This document shows, piece after piece, positions 28,624 to 35,580 of a stretch of 64,000 nucleotides of DNA (its first letter is position 1; each line of letters starts with the position of its first letter). The notes under the pieces were generated by a model, which worked only from the letters and a program-made list of their open reading frames with translations, was not told where the DNA came from and ran no database searches. The stretch spans positions 1 through 64,000 of the forward strand of contig CADCDO010000003.1 of the NCBI GenBank assembly GCA_902800345.1, given 5' to 3'. The stretch is from Fibrobacter succinogenes (GTDB lineage: Bacteria; Fibrobacterota; Fibrobacteria; Fibrobacterales; Fibrobacteraceae). Made by a program: the position numbers and the translations under genes.

Positions 28624-29184
28624 ATGAAGAACAAGCTTTTCGTTATGAGCGCCGCCAGTGGCGCAGGCAAGACCACCCTCAAGGACATGGTCATCAAGGA
28701 TTTCCCGGACATCAAGTATTCCATCTCCGCGACGACCCGCAAGCCCCGCGAAGGCGAAATCGACGGCGTCCACTACTTCTTCAAGACAAAAGAAGAATTC
28801 GAGCAGATGATCAAGGACAACGCGCTCGTCGAATACAACCTTGTGCACGGCAACTACTACGGAACGCCCAAGAGCTTTGTCGAGAAGACGCTCGCCGAAG
28901 GCAACCGCGTGCTGTTCGACCTCGACGTCTTTGGCAAGGTGAACTTCGACAAAGTCTATCCCGACGCCACGGGCATCTTCATCATGCCGCCCAGCGACGA
29001 GGAACTCGAACGCCGCCTACGCGGACGCGGCACAGACAGCGAAGACGTCATCCAGCTGCGCCTCGCAAACGCCAAGAAAGAAATCGAGTTCGCCCAGACA
29101 AAAGGAAAGTACGAATACACCATCGTGAACGACGACCTCAACAAGGCGGCCGACGAACTCCGCGCCATACTAAAGCAGAAGTAA
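28624..29184 (+). CDS. gmk: Guanylate kinase
   Basis: ATP:GMP phosphotransferase that makes GDP. At 186 residues it is of normal length. It has the P-loop SAASGAGKTTL (residues 9-19), the GMP-binding SATTRKPREGEIDGVHYFF, and the lid region RLRGRGTDSEDVIQLRL. DLDVFG replaces the common D(I/L)DVQG. The start ATG lies three bases after a short AT-rich stretch (TATATTTAG) that may act as the -10 region, giving a very short leader right behind the tandem repeats. A bidirectional hairpin terminator follows. Confidence 0.96.
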   Translation: MKNKLFVMSAASGAGKTTLKDMVIKDFPDIKYSISATTRKPREGEIDGVHYFFKTKEEFEQMIKDNALVEYNLVHGNYYGTPKSFVEKTLAEGNRVLFDLDVFGKVNFDKVYPDATGIFIMPPSDEELERRLRGRGTDSEDVIQLRLANAKKEIEFAQTKGKYEYTIVNDDLNKAADELRAILKQK

Positions 29185-29223
29185 CATAAAGCAGAAGCAA
29201 AAACAGAATTTATCCAAAACAAA

Positions 29224-29254
29224 AGCACGGCCCTTTTGGAGCCGCGCTTTTTTC
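29224..29254. terminator. Bidirectional terminator between convergent genes
   Basis: AGC-GGC (29224-29231, one A-C mismatch) pairs with GCC-GCT (29241-29248). T-runs occur on the plus side (29248-29253), and A-rich sequence at 29216-29224 gives T's on the minus side. It serves gmk and the convergent exported-protein gene. Confidence 0.75.
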
Positions 29255-29269
29255 GTTAAACGACATTAG

Positions 29270-29809
29270 CTAGATGGCAAAAGCAAGCGCGATACCGCCC
29301 TGCACCGTAGGCACGAGCTGGACCTTGAACGACGTCTCCGCGCTCAGGCTCTTGTTGTAAATCTCGATTGCGGAATCCGTGTAATTTCCCGAAATGTACC
29401 CCAGCAAAAAAGCGACACCCACGACACCCACGCCGCCCAAAGTCATCGGCATGCCAAAGTCCTTGCCCATTATCCACGACACGGCTCCATAACCCAGCGC
29501 AAAGCCGCCAATACCGCCCAGCACCAGCGACGGATAATAGAACATCCGACCCGTGCTGTATTCGCTGGCCGCCTCGGGATTCGACTGGAGCAAAGCCACC
29601 ACCGCATCCGGCGACACCTCGGTCCCGCCGACGTACCAGGAATTGCTCACATGCGAAATTTTACTTTTTTCCCCTTTACTGACATCCTGGTACAAGCCCG
29701 AGCCAGAAGAAGCATCCGACGAACCGCCATCAAAAGAATCATTTTGCGCAAACGCAAAGCCGACGAGCATCATCAACGAAAACAGAACGATTGAAATGGA
29801 CGAGCGCAT
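29270..29809 (-). CDS. Exported or inner-membrane protein of unknown function
   Basis: A 179-residue protein with a signal peptide (MRSSISIVLFSLMMLVGFAFAQN). The ATG at 29809 is chosen because AAGGAG lies at the right distance upstream; the frame is open for 14 more codons but without a ribosome-binding site. After a Ser/Asp/Gly-rich linker there is a segment with SWYVGGTEVSPDAVVALL. Two glycine-rich hydrophobic stretches follow (about 100-150: LVLGGIGGFALGYGAV and LGGVGVVGVAFLLGYISG), then a C-terminal beta-like tail. This layout resembles short envelope proteins with a glycine-zipper-like hairpin. No function can be assigned. Confidence 0.7.
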   Translation of the reverse strand: MRSSISIVLFSLMMLVGFAFAQNDSFDGGSSDASSGSGLYQDVSKGEKSKISHVSNSWYVGGTEVSPDAVVALLQSNPEAASEYSTGRMFYYPSLVLGGIGGFALGYGAVSWIMGKDFGMPMTLGGVGVVGVAFLLGYISGNYTDSAIEIYNKSLSAETSFKVQLVPTVQGGIALAFAI

Positions 29810-29935
29810 AGAATCTCCTTTATGTGAAAAAACTATCCTAAATATAAACAAAAAAACTGTTTCAGGACATACGAAAAAATCCCAAGAAAAAACTTTTGTT
29901 ATATTCGACAGATAGGACCAACACAGGAGAAAAAC

Positions 29936-30526
29936 ATGAAAAAAATAATGATACCCGCAATACTATTCGCTGGCATCCTATTTGCCGGTTGCGTAAAAGA
30001 CGAAGCCCCGATGACCGAGGCCCAGTGCACGCAGACCCTGTGCACCAAGGACAACTGCTACGTCTGGAGCGCAGAACTCAACCGCTGCGGCACGGCAGAT
30101 GCCCTCAAAAAAGAAGAAGACCGCCTGAAAAAACTCGCGAAGAAAGCCGAAAAGAAGGACAACGAAAAAACACCCCTCCCCAAGGCGACACGCGACTCCC
30201 TCGCCAAGCTCGACAAGAAAGAAAAAGCTATCCTGAAAGACCTGAATTCCCTCAACAAGACCATTGACTCCCTCGTCGCCACAGATTCCGCCTCCGGCAA
30301 GCCCCTCACCGCCGCCGCCTACCTCAAGGCCCAGCAAGAAGCCGAAAAAGCAGCCATCACCCAGAAGTACAAGGCACTCATGGACAGCGTCGAGCTCCTG
30401 AACCTCGTCAACCGCAAGCCGATTACCGCCGTCCAGTGGGTTGAATACAAGAGACACAAGAAAAACATCAAGCTCGAAAAAATCGAAAGGAAAAGAGACA
30501 AACTATTATCCGGCCCGAAAAAGTAA
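29936..30526 (+). CDS. Lipoprotein with long coiled coil
   Basis: A 196-residue predicted lipoprotein. The lipobox is LFAGC with the lipidated Cys at residue 19. Four further Cys lie within the next 35 residues (QCTQTLCTKDNCYVWSAELNRC). From about 58 onward the protein is highly charged, Lys/Glu/Ala-rich and heptad-like, consistent with an extended helix or coiled coil in the periplasm. It has a good ribosome-binding site (AGGAG about 8 bases upstream) and a strong terminator. It is a single-gene unit; function unknown. Confidence 0.75.
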   Translation: MKKIMIPAILFAGILFAGCVKDEAPMTEAQCTQTLCTKDNCYVWSAELNRCGTADALKKEEDRLKKLAKKAEKKDNEKTPLPKATRDSLAKLDKKEKAILKDLNSLNKTIDSLVATDSASGKPLTAAAYLKAQQEAEKAAITQKYKALMDSVELLNLVNRKPITAVQWVEYKRHKKNIKLEKIERKRDKLLSGPKK

Positions 30527-30534
30527 CGAGTCCA

Positions 30535-30562
30535 AGTCCGCCACGATGCGGACTTTTTTTTA
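30535..30562 (+). terminator. Strong rho-independent terminator after lipoprotein gene
   Basis: AGTCCGC (30535-30541) pairs perfectly with GCGGACT (30548-30554) around CACGAT, followed by a T-run to 30561. Confidence 0.92.
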
Positions 30563-30806
30563 TTGAAAATAAAGAAAAAACAACAGACAACCGAAAAAAA
30601 GGTATTATTTTGTAGCATTTTCGTCATTTTCTCAGCGACATTCTACCACATTCCCGCAAATTTTACTAGATTTTGTTCATATTTGGAGATTCAACCACAG
30701 CACTCGGTCCACGAACTGTAGTTGGACGCCAACAAAGTCTCACTTCGGTCCGAATTTCGCACAAACGCGCAAGACGGGCCGAATAACCCGGGGTTGCGGT
30801 CTCTAT
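30563..30806 (+). promoter_or_regulatory. Leader region of the polysaccharide locus
   Basis: This gene-free stretch of 244 bases is AT-rich to about 30685, then GC-richer up to the first start codon. It should hold the promoter and untranslated leader of the polysaccharide operon. A stretch of TTGTTCATATTTGG near 30672 may be part of the promoter, but no convincing -35/-10 pair was found. No JUMPStart or ops sequence was recognised. Confidence 0.4.
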
Positions 30807-30959
30807 ATGACCCGTTTTGAAAAAAAGGTTTGGCTCTCAAGTCCCACAATGCATGGGGACGAGATCAAGTACGTCACCGAAGCGTATGAAACCAACTGGA
30901 TGAGCACCGTCGGTGCGAACATCAACGAACTGGAAAAACTCGTCGCGGAGGCTGCATGA
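30807..30959 (+). pseudogene. Truncated DegT/DnrJ/EryC1 sugar aminotransferase (N-terminal 50 codons)
   Basis: A 50-codon frame reads like the first part of a PglE-type UDP-sugar aminotransferase: VWLSSPTMHGDEIKYV, then EAYETNWMSTVGANINELE. In intact family members of about 370-390 residues this leads into the PLP-binding domain, including the active-site Lys, all of which is missing here. The frame ends in TGA overlapping the ATG of the next gene (ATGA), so the coupling to the PglD-like gene has been kept although about 330 codons are gone. This suggests an internal deletion rather than simple decay. The stump cannot be catalytic; its translation may still feed ribosomes to the next gene. 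Confidence 0.8.
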
Positions 30960-31615
30960 CTTCGCTGGGCAAGAACCTCCTGATTCTCGGGGCAGGCCAG
31001 TACGGCATAATGGCGAAGGAAATCGTCGAAGCCATGGGCGTTTTCGAACGCATCGCCTTCCTCGATGATTCGTTTGGCTATTGTCATTGCAAGCAAAACG
31101 CGATAATCTCCGACAACGCTCGTCATCCTGAGGAGCAAAGCGACGAAGGATCCAGTCAAGTTCCATTAATAGGCACCTTCAATGACCTTCCAAAGTTCGC
31201 CACCGAGTTCAGCTACGGATTCGTGGCCATCGGCAACCCGGCCCTTCGCCGCCACCTCACTGAACAGCTCCTGCAAAACAACATGACCCCGGCAACGCTC
31301 ATACATCCCACGGCATACGTGAGCCCGAGTGCGCAACTCGGACAGGGCTGCTGCATCGAGCCGAACGCCACCGTGCAGACCTGGGCAACCGTCAAGACAG
31401 CGACATTCATCGCCAGCGGTGCCGTAGTCCGCCACAATGCCGTTGTCGGCGAATACTGCCACGTGGATTGCAACGCCGTGGTGGAATCGCTTGCGATTGT
31501 CCCTGCGGGCACCAAGATTCCCTGCAATTCCGTGTATTGCCAGGAACAGGGCTTGGGTCTCGAAGGTCACAACTTTGGCACTGATTTTGCACCCCCCAAA
31601 GAGGGATGTCCCTGA
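30956..31615 (+). CDS. PglD/NeuD-like sugar N/O-acetyltransferase with repeat-derived insert
   Basis: Acetyl-CoA-dependent acetyltransferase of the PglD/NeuD family, acting on an amino sugar nucleotide. An N-terminal Rossmann-like sugar-binding domain (LLILGAGQYG, residues about 7-17) precedes a left-handed beta-helix of hexapeptide repeats (about 115-205: HPTAYVSPSAQLGQGCCIEPNATVQ...). Between them, roughly residues 40-68, is a segment absent from ordinary family members. Its DNA is a dispersed palindrome (31121-31156) preceded by a second repeat-like stretch beginning CATTGCAAGC near 31086. The frame stays open, so the enzyme may tolerate the insert as a loop. It is coupled upstream to the aminotransferase stump and downstream (TGATG) to the phosphoglycosyl transferase, the usual pglE-pglD-pglC neighbourhood. 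Confidence 0.82.
   Translation: MTSLGKNLLILGAGQYGIMAKEIVEAMGVFERIAFLDDSFGYCHCKQNAIISDNARHPEEQSDEGSSQVPLIGTFNDLPKFATEFSYGFVAIGNPALRRHLTEQLLQNNMTPATLIHPTAYVSPSAQLGQGCCIEPNATVQTWATVKTATFIASGAVVRHNAVVGEYCHVDCNAVVESLAIVPAGTKIPCNSVYCQEQGLGLEGHNFGTDFAPPKEGCP
31121..31156 (+). repeat. Dispersed palindrome inside the acetyltransferase gene
   Basis: The 36 bases begin CGTCATCCTGAGGAG and end AAGGATCCAGT, the same family as the intergenic copies at 10419 and 11606. Here they are translated in frame as HPEEQSDEGSS. Confidence 0.85.
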
Positions 31616-32547
31616 TGTACAAGCATTTCTTTAAACGCCTTATCGATATCGTTCTCTCCGGTTTCGGCATTGTGGTGCTTGCGCTCCCCATGCTAGTCAT
31701 CGCCCTTGCCATAAAGCTCGACAGCAAGGGTCCCGTGCTCTTCAAGCAAAAACGCGTTGGGCTCCACAAGAAGCACTTTAACATCTACAAGTTCCGCACC
31801 ATGCGCACCGACACGCCCAAGGACGCCCCGACGCATGAACTGAGCGACCCCAAGAAGTGGATTACCAAGGTGGGCGGGTTCCTCCGCAAGACTAGCCTTG
31901 ATGAACTCCCGCAGATGTTCAACATTTTCGAAGGGACCATGAGCATCATCGGCCCGCGCCCGGCGCTGTGGAACCAGTACGACCTGATTGAAGAACGCGA
32001 CAAGTACGGTGCAAACGACGTGCCCGTGGGCCTTACCGGCTGGGCGCAAATCAACGGTCGCGACGAACTGGAAATCCCCGTGAAGGCGGCCCTCGACGGC
32101 GAATACGTAAAGCGCCAGAGTTTCCTTTTCGATTGCAAGTGCTTCTTTGGCACGTTCGTGAGCGTGCTCAAGAGCGATGGTGTGGTAGAAGGCGGCACCG
32201 GCGAAATCCACAAGCACGAAGCCGACAAGAACGCCCAAAGCGGCAACAAACTCGGTTTATCCGAAAAATCCATGGAGACCCTGCTCGGCATTCTGGCAAC
32301 GGCCAACGGGGTTGCCAGCGCCAAGGTATTTGGAAGCAGGGCCAAGGGCTGCGCCAAGAAGGGGAGCGACATTGACCTGTGCCTGTTTGTCACAGATGGC
32401 TTTACCGTGAAGGACAAGCTGGGCCTTGTCCGTAAATTCGAGGAATCCTCGCTGCCGTACCAGGTGGACGTGCTTGTGTACGGGGAACTGCAGAACGAAT
32501 CCCTCAAGGAACATATCGACCAAGTTGGAGTGACCGTCTATGAATGA
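31615..32547 (+). CDS. Phosphoglycosyl transferase (PglC-like) fused to MntA-type nucleotidyltransferase
   Basis: A 310-residue fusion. Residues 1-205 are a monotopic phosphoglycosyl transferase that starts glycan assembly on undecaprenyl phosphate. They show one N-terminal membrane helix (FFKRLIDIVLSGFGIVVLALPML), KFRTM, the catalytic Asp-Glu pair in TSLDELPQ, and SIIGPRPAL. PglC-like enzymes normally end near residue 200. Residues about 220-310 form a minimal nucleotidyltransferase with GSRAKG...SDID, which fits GSx10DxD exactly (G240, S241, D252, D254), plus a third Asp in YQVDVLVYGEL. That is the motif of MntA antitoxins of type VII HEPN/MNT systems. The next gene is the matching HepT-type toxin, overlapping by 8 bases. 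The start at 31615 is chosen because GAGGG lies about 10 bases upstream; an ATG at 31606 is too close to it. The fusion joins glycan initiation and a toxin-antitoxin component in one chain. Confidence 0.88.
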   Translation: MYKHFFKRLIDIVLSGFGIVVLALPMLVIALAIKLDSKGPVLFKQKRVGLHKKHFNIYKFRTMRTDTPKDAPTHELSDPKKWITKVGGFLRKTSLDELPQMFNIFEGTMSIIGPRPALWNQYDLIEERDKYGANDVPVGLTGWAQINGRDELEIPVKAALDGEYVKRQSFLFDCKCFFGTFVSVLKSDGVVEGGTGEIHKHEADKNAQSGNKLGLSEKSMETLLGILATANGVASAKVFGSRAKGCAKKGSDIDLCLFVTDGFTVKDKLGLVRKFEESSLPYQVDVLVYGELQNESLKEHIDQVGVTVYE

Positions 32548-32941
32548 GCAAATTAGGTACAAGCAACGCCTCGAGAACCTGGGCAAGGCCCTCGACAACC
32601 TGAATGCGGCGTTAACGCTTAAGGACGAGCGCGCTCTTTCCAAACTGGAGACCCAGGGGCTCCTCAAGGCGTTCGAGTTCTGTTACGAACTGGCCTGGAA
32701 AAGCATGAAGGACTACCTGGAATACCAGGGAATCACGGGCATTGTAGGCAGCCGAGACTCCTTCAGGCTCGCCTTGCAGAACTCGCTTATTGACGACGGC
32801 GAAACATGGCAAGAGATGGTGGATGACCGCAACCTGCTGAGCCACGATTACGACGAGAAGGTGGCCTTTTCCATAGCCGAGCGAGTGGTGGGCTACGCAA
32901 AGCTCCTGAACGCGTACAAGAATGTCATGGAAGGTAAATGA
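32540..32941 (+). CDS. HepT-like HEPN protein (nucleotidyltransferase substrate-binding family)
   Basis: A 133-residue all-helical protein of the HI0074/TIGR01987 family, the HEPN partner of minimal nucleotidyltransferases. The motif Rx4HxY is complete: R97, H102 and Y104 in DRNLLSHDYD. In HepT toxins this motif is the RNase site, and the Tyr is the residue AMPylated by MntA. The start overlaps the end of the fusion gene by 8 bases, and its stop overlaps the epimerase start, so it is translated as part of the polysaccharide operon. The antitoxin activity would have to come from the C-terminal domain of the upstream fusion. A non-toxic regulatory role is possible. Confidence 0.87.
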   Translation: MNEQIRYKQRLENLGKALDNLNAALTLKDERALSKLETQGLLKAFEFCYELAWKSMKDYLEYQGITGIVGSRDSFRLALQNSLIDDGETWQEMVDDRNLLSHDYDEKVAFSIAERVVGYAKLLNAYKNVMEGK

Positions 32942-33819
32942 TGGTTAAGATCCTCATTACAGGCGCTAACAGCTACATCGGCACCTCCTTTGCGAACTAC
33001 CTCGCCCAACCCGAATTCGCGGGCAAGTACCAGGTGGCCACCCTCGACATGATTGGTGACGCCTGGCGCAGCCACGATTTTAGCCAGTACGACACCGTTT
33101 ACCACGTGGCAGGGATTGCCCATAGCGACAACGGCAAGATTAGCGATGAACGCGCCAAGCTCTATTACGCCGTGAACACCGACCTGACCGTGGAATGCGC
33201 CAAGAAGGCGAAAGACGCCGGCGTCAAGCAGTTCATATTCATGAGCAGTGCCATCGTGTACGGCGACAGCGCCCCCATTGGCAAGGAAAAGCTGATTACC
33301 TGCGACACCCCCGTGAACCCCGCCAACTGCTACGGCGACAGCAAGGTTCAGGCTGAAAACGGTATCCGTCCGCTGGACTGCGACACCTTCAAGGTGGTGA
33401 TTTTGCGCCCGCCCATGATATTTGGCAAGAACAGCAAGGGCAACTACCCGCTGCTCAGCAAGCTGGCCCGCAAACTGCCCGCATTCCCCAAGGTCGAGAA
33501 CAAGCGCAGCATGCTCTACATTGGCAATCTGGTGGAATTCGTGCGACTGATGATCGAAAACGGCGAACACGGCACCTTCTGGCCGCAGAACCCGCAGTAC
33601 AGCAACACAAGCGAAGTCATTTCGCTCATTGCCAAGGCCCACAACAAGCGCTGCGTGCTAATCCCCGGATTCGGCTGGGTGCTGAAACTCATGAGCCATG
33701 CCACCGGTCTCGTGAACAAGGCCTTTGGCAACCTGGCCTACGACCAGTCCATGAGCGTGTACAAGGAACCCTACCAGAAATACAGCCTGCAAGAGGCTAT
33801 CGAAAGGACGGAGAAGTAA
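32938..33819 (+). CDS. NAD-dependent sugar epimerase/dehydratase (extended SDR)
   Basis: A 293-residue SDR enzyme of nucleotide- or lipid-linked sugars. It has the Rossmann motif TGANSYIG (residues about 8-15), the active-site Ser in FMSSAIVYG and the YxxxK pair in CYGDSKVQAE. The substrate part is short and the C-terminus hydrophobic (IPGFGWVLKLMSHATGL), similar to WbpV/WbiG-type 4-reductases or epimerases of UDP-HexNAc. It starts within the stop of the HEPN gene (ATGATG). The exact sugar cannot be read from sequence. It may complete the sugar used by the upstream phosphoglycosyl transferase. Confidence 0.85.
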   Translation: MMVKILITGANSYIGTSFANYLAQPEFAGKYQVATLDMIGDAWRSHDFSQYDTVYHVAGIAHSDNGKISDERAKLYYAVNTDLTVECAKKAKDAGVKQFIFMSSAIVYGDSAPIGKEKLITCDTPVNPANCYGDSKVQAENGIRPLDCDTFKVVILRPPMIFGKNSKGNYPLLSKLARKLPAFPKVENKRSMLYIGNLVEFVRLMIENGEHGTFWPQNPQYSNTSEVISLIAKAHNKRCVLIPGFGWVLKLMSHATGLVNKAFGNLAYDQSMSVYKEPYQKYSLQEAIERTEK

Positions 33820-33850
33820 CCTTTTTACAGAGAGAAAGTATATTTAGCTT

Positions 33851-35083
33851 ATGCAAGAACTCGTAATACAAAATTTTGGCCCTCTAGTCAACCGAAACTC
33901 GGTGAATCTTAAGATTAACAAGGTTACTGTGTTCTGCGGTATGCAGGGATCAGGTAAAAGCTCCATTGCAAAGCTGCTATCAACATTTCTTTGGCTAGAA
34001 AAGGCTTTGGTGCGCGGTGACTTCGATGTCAACGAACTGAGTGCCAAAAATTTTCGCGAAAAATATTGCGCGTTCCATAACATACAGAACTATTTCAAGG
34101 CCGATACTTTCCTTTATTTTAAGGGTACAAAGTACGTTTTCTCCTATGAAAACGGTAAGTTGGATATCAAAGAGCGGACGGGAATGCGTAGCTTTATCCG
34201 TCCGCAGATTATGTACATTCCTTCGGAACGGAACTTGATGACAGCCTTGGACAATGCAGAAGATATTCGGAATTTGTCTGGATCTCTTTCGGTGCTCCTG
34301 GATGAATATACAAATGCTCTCCGTAATGCATCAAAGCCCTTTGCACTTCCTCTGAATGGCTTCAAAGTCACCTACGACAAATCTACCAATACCGCTTGGC
34401 TCAAAGATTCCGAGTTCAAGATTAAGTTGACCGAGGCTGCTAGTGGATTCCAGTCCTTGGTACCCATGGTCATTGTTTCTCGCTATCTGTTTAACAAGAT
34501 TAAAGAAAATAAAAAAACGGGATTGGATGCAGCCAGTGGCTCTGAGCGCCGCAAGATCGTAGAACGAGTTGCTAAACTTTTGAAGGATAGCTCTCTTTCC
34601 AGTTCCATGCGGGCGACTTTGATAAAGCAACTCCATGCGGGTTACTTTAACGGGCGTTTGGTGAACATTGTTGAAGAACCAGAACAGAATCTTTACCCCG
34701 AAACTCAGCGCAATGTATTAAATGAACTCCTGAAGGTGAACAACGAGTTGGTCTTGAACCAACTGGTGCTTACGACTCATAGCCCCTATATGTTGAACTA
34801 CCTTACGCTGGCCATAAAGGCGGGTATGCTCAAGGACGAAGTGAAACGTTCTGTAAAAAATAAAGACGAATTACTTGAGAAAATGGATGATGTTTTGCCC
34901 CGTAGCAGTGCTGTACGCCCCAAGGATGTATTCATTTATGAGATTTTGCCCGAAGGTGAAATTCGGCTGCTAGACAATTACGACGGAATCCCCAGCGACA
35001 GGAATTTCTTGAATTCTGCGTTAAGTGAAACGAATGACCTTTTTGATGCGCTTTTGGAAATCCAAGACGAGGTTGAGGAATAA
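33851..35083 (+). CDS. ABC/SMC-type AAA ATPase of a putative two-gene defence module
   Basis: A 410-residue ATPase of the AAA_15/RecF-like group. It begins with the beta strand typical of the class (ELVIQNFGPLVNRNSVNLKINKVTVFCG), Walker A GMQGSGKSS (30-38), then a mid-region with QIMYIPSERNLM, the signature-like ASGFQS (about 198-203), Walker B VNIVEEPEQNLYP (about 271-283) and the H-loop TTHSPYMLNYL (about 305-315). Such ATPases are the sensor or motor half of phage-defence pairs (PARIS, Septu, OLD-type). Its stop shares bases with the ATG of the next gene (TAATG). Codons are A/T-richer than the flanking epimerase and glycosyltransferase, a sign of separate origin. The defence role is inferred. 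Confidence 0.8.
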   Translation: MQELVIQNFGPLVNRNSVNLKINKVTVFCGMQGSGKSSIAKLLSTFLWLEKALVRGDFDVNELSAKNFREKYCAFHNIQNYFKADTFLYFKGTKYVFSYENGKLDIKERTGMRSFIRPQIMYIPSERNLMTALDNAEDIRNLSGSLSVLLDEYTNALRNASKPFALPLNGFKVTYDKSTNTAWLKDSEFKIKLTEAASGFQSLVPMVIVSRYLFNKIKENKKTGLDAASGSERRKIVERVAKLLKDSSLSSSMRATLIKQLHAGYFNGRLVNIVEEPEQNLYPETQRNVLNELLKVNNELVLNQLVLTTHSPYMLNYLTLAIKAGMLKDEVKRSVKNKDELLEKMDDVLPRSSAVRPKDVFIYEILPEGEIRLLDNYDGIPSDRNFLNSALSETNDLFDALLEIQDEVEE

Positions 35084-35580
35084 TGGATTTCTTTGATGCA
35101 AAGTATGATAAGGAATCTGCTCGCAATGATATTCATTTTGGAATTATTGATCGCGAGACCGAACCATATGCCAGGACAACTACGGATCATGCGGATGATC
35201 CTTGGGATGCTGTTGTAAATAATCAGTCTAATAAAAATTTGCATTTTATTCCAATTGATAAGAATATTGTAAAAAGGGAAAAAGGAAATAAAAAAAAATC
35301 TTGTGATGGAATGCTTTACAAGATTGATAATTCTTTTTTGGCTTTTGTTGAAATAAAAAATCGCAAGAAAAGCGATTTTAAACATGCAAAGGAACAACTC
35401 GCCTCTACAATTAATGAATTTGTTGCCATCCACGACCCTAAAGTATTTAGAAAGCGTGAAGCTTATATAGCAGACCATAGGCACCCGAACTTTCAATATT
35501 CTCACAAGTCAGAGATGAATGAATTCCGCTCGAAGTTCGGATTTAGACTTTTGTATCAGAATACCATTGAGATTGAGTAA
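35083..35580 (+). CDS. Small PD-(D/E)XK-like protein coupled to the ATPase
   Basis: A 165-residue protein that I do not recognise as a named family. It contains an arrangement expected of a PD-(D/E)XK nuclease core: D75 in CDGMLY, a hydrophobic strand FLAFVEIKN with E90 and K92 (ExK), and then an alpha helix with Q105 (AKEQLASTI). The N-terminal 60 residues are polar (DHADDPWDAV), and the C-terminus has basic/aromatic strands. It is translationally coupled to the ATPase (TAATG), and its own stop overlaps the next ATG (TAATG). The pair reads as ATPase plus nuclease effector, but neither DUF4435 (PARIS) nor HNH (Septu) features are visible. Confidence 0.6.
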   Translation: MDFFDAKYDKESARNDIHFGIIDRETEPYARTTTDHADDPWDAVVNNQSNKNLHFIPIDKNIVKREKGNKKKSCDGMLYKIDNSFLAFVEIKNRKKSDFKHAKEQLASTINEFVAIHDPKVFRKREAYIADHRHPNFQYSHKSEMNEFRSKFGFRLLYQNTIEIE

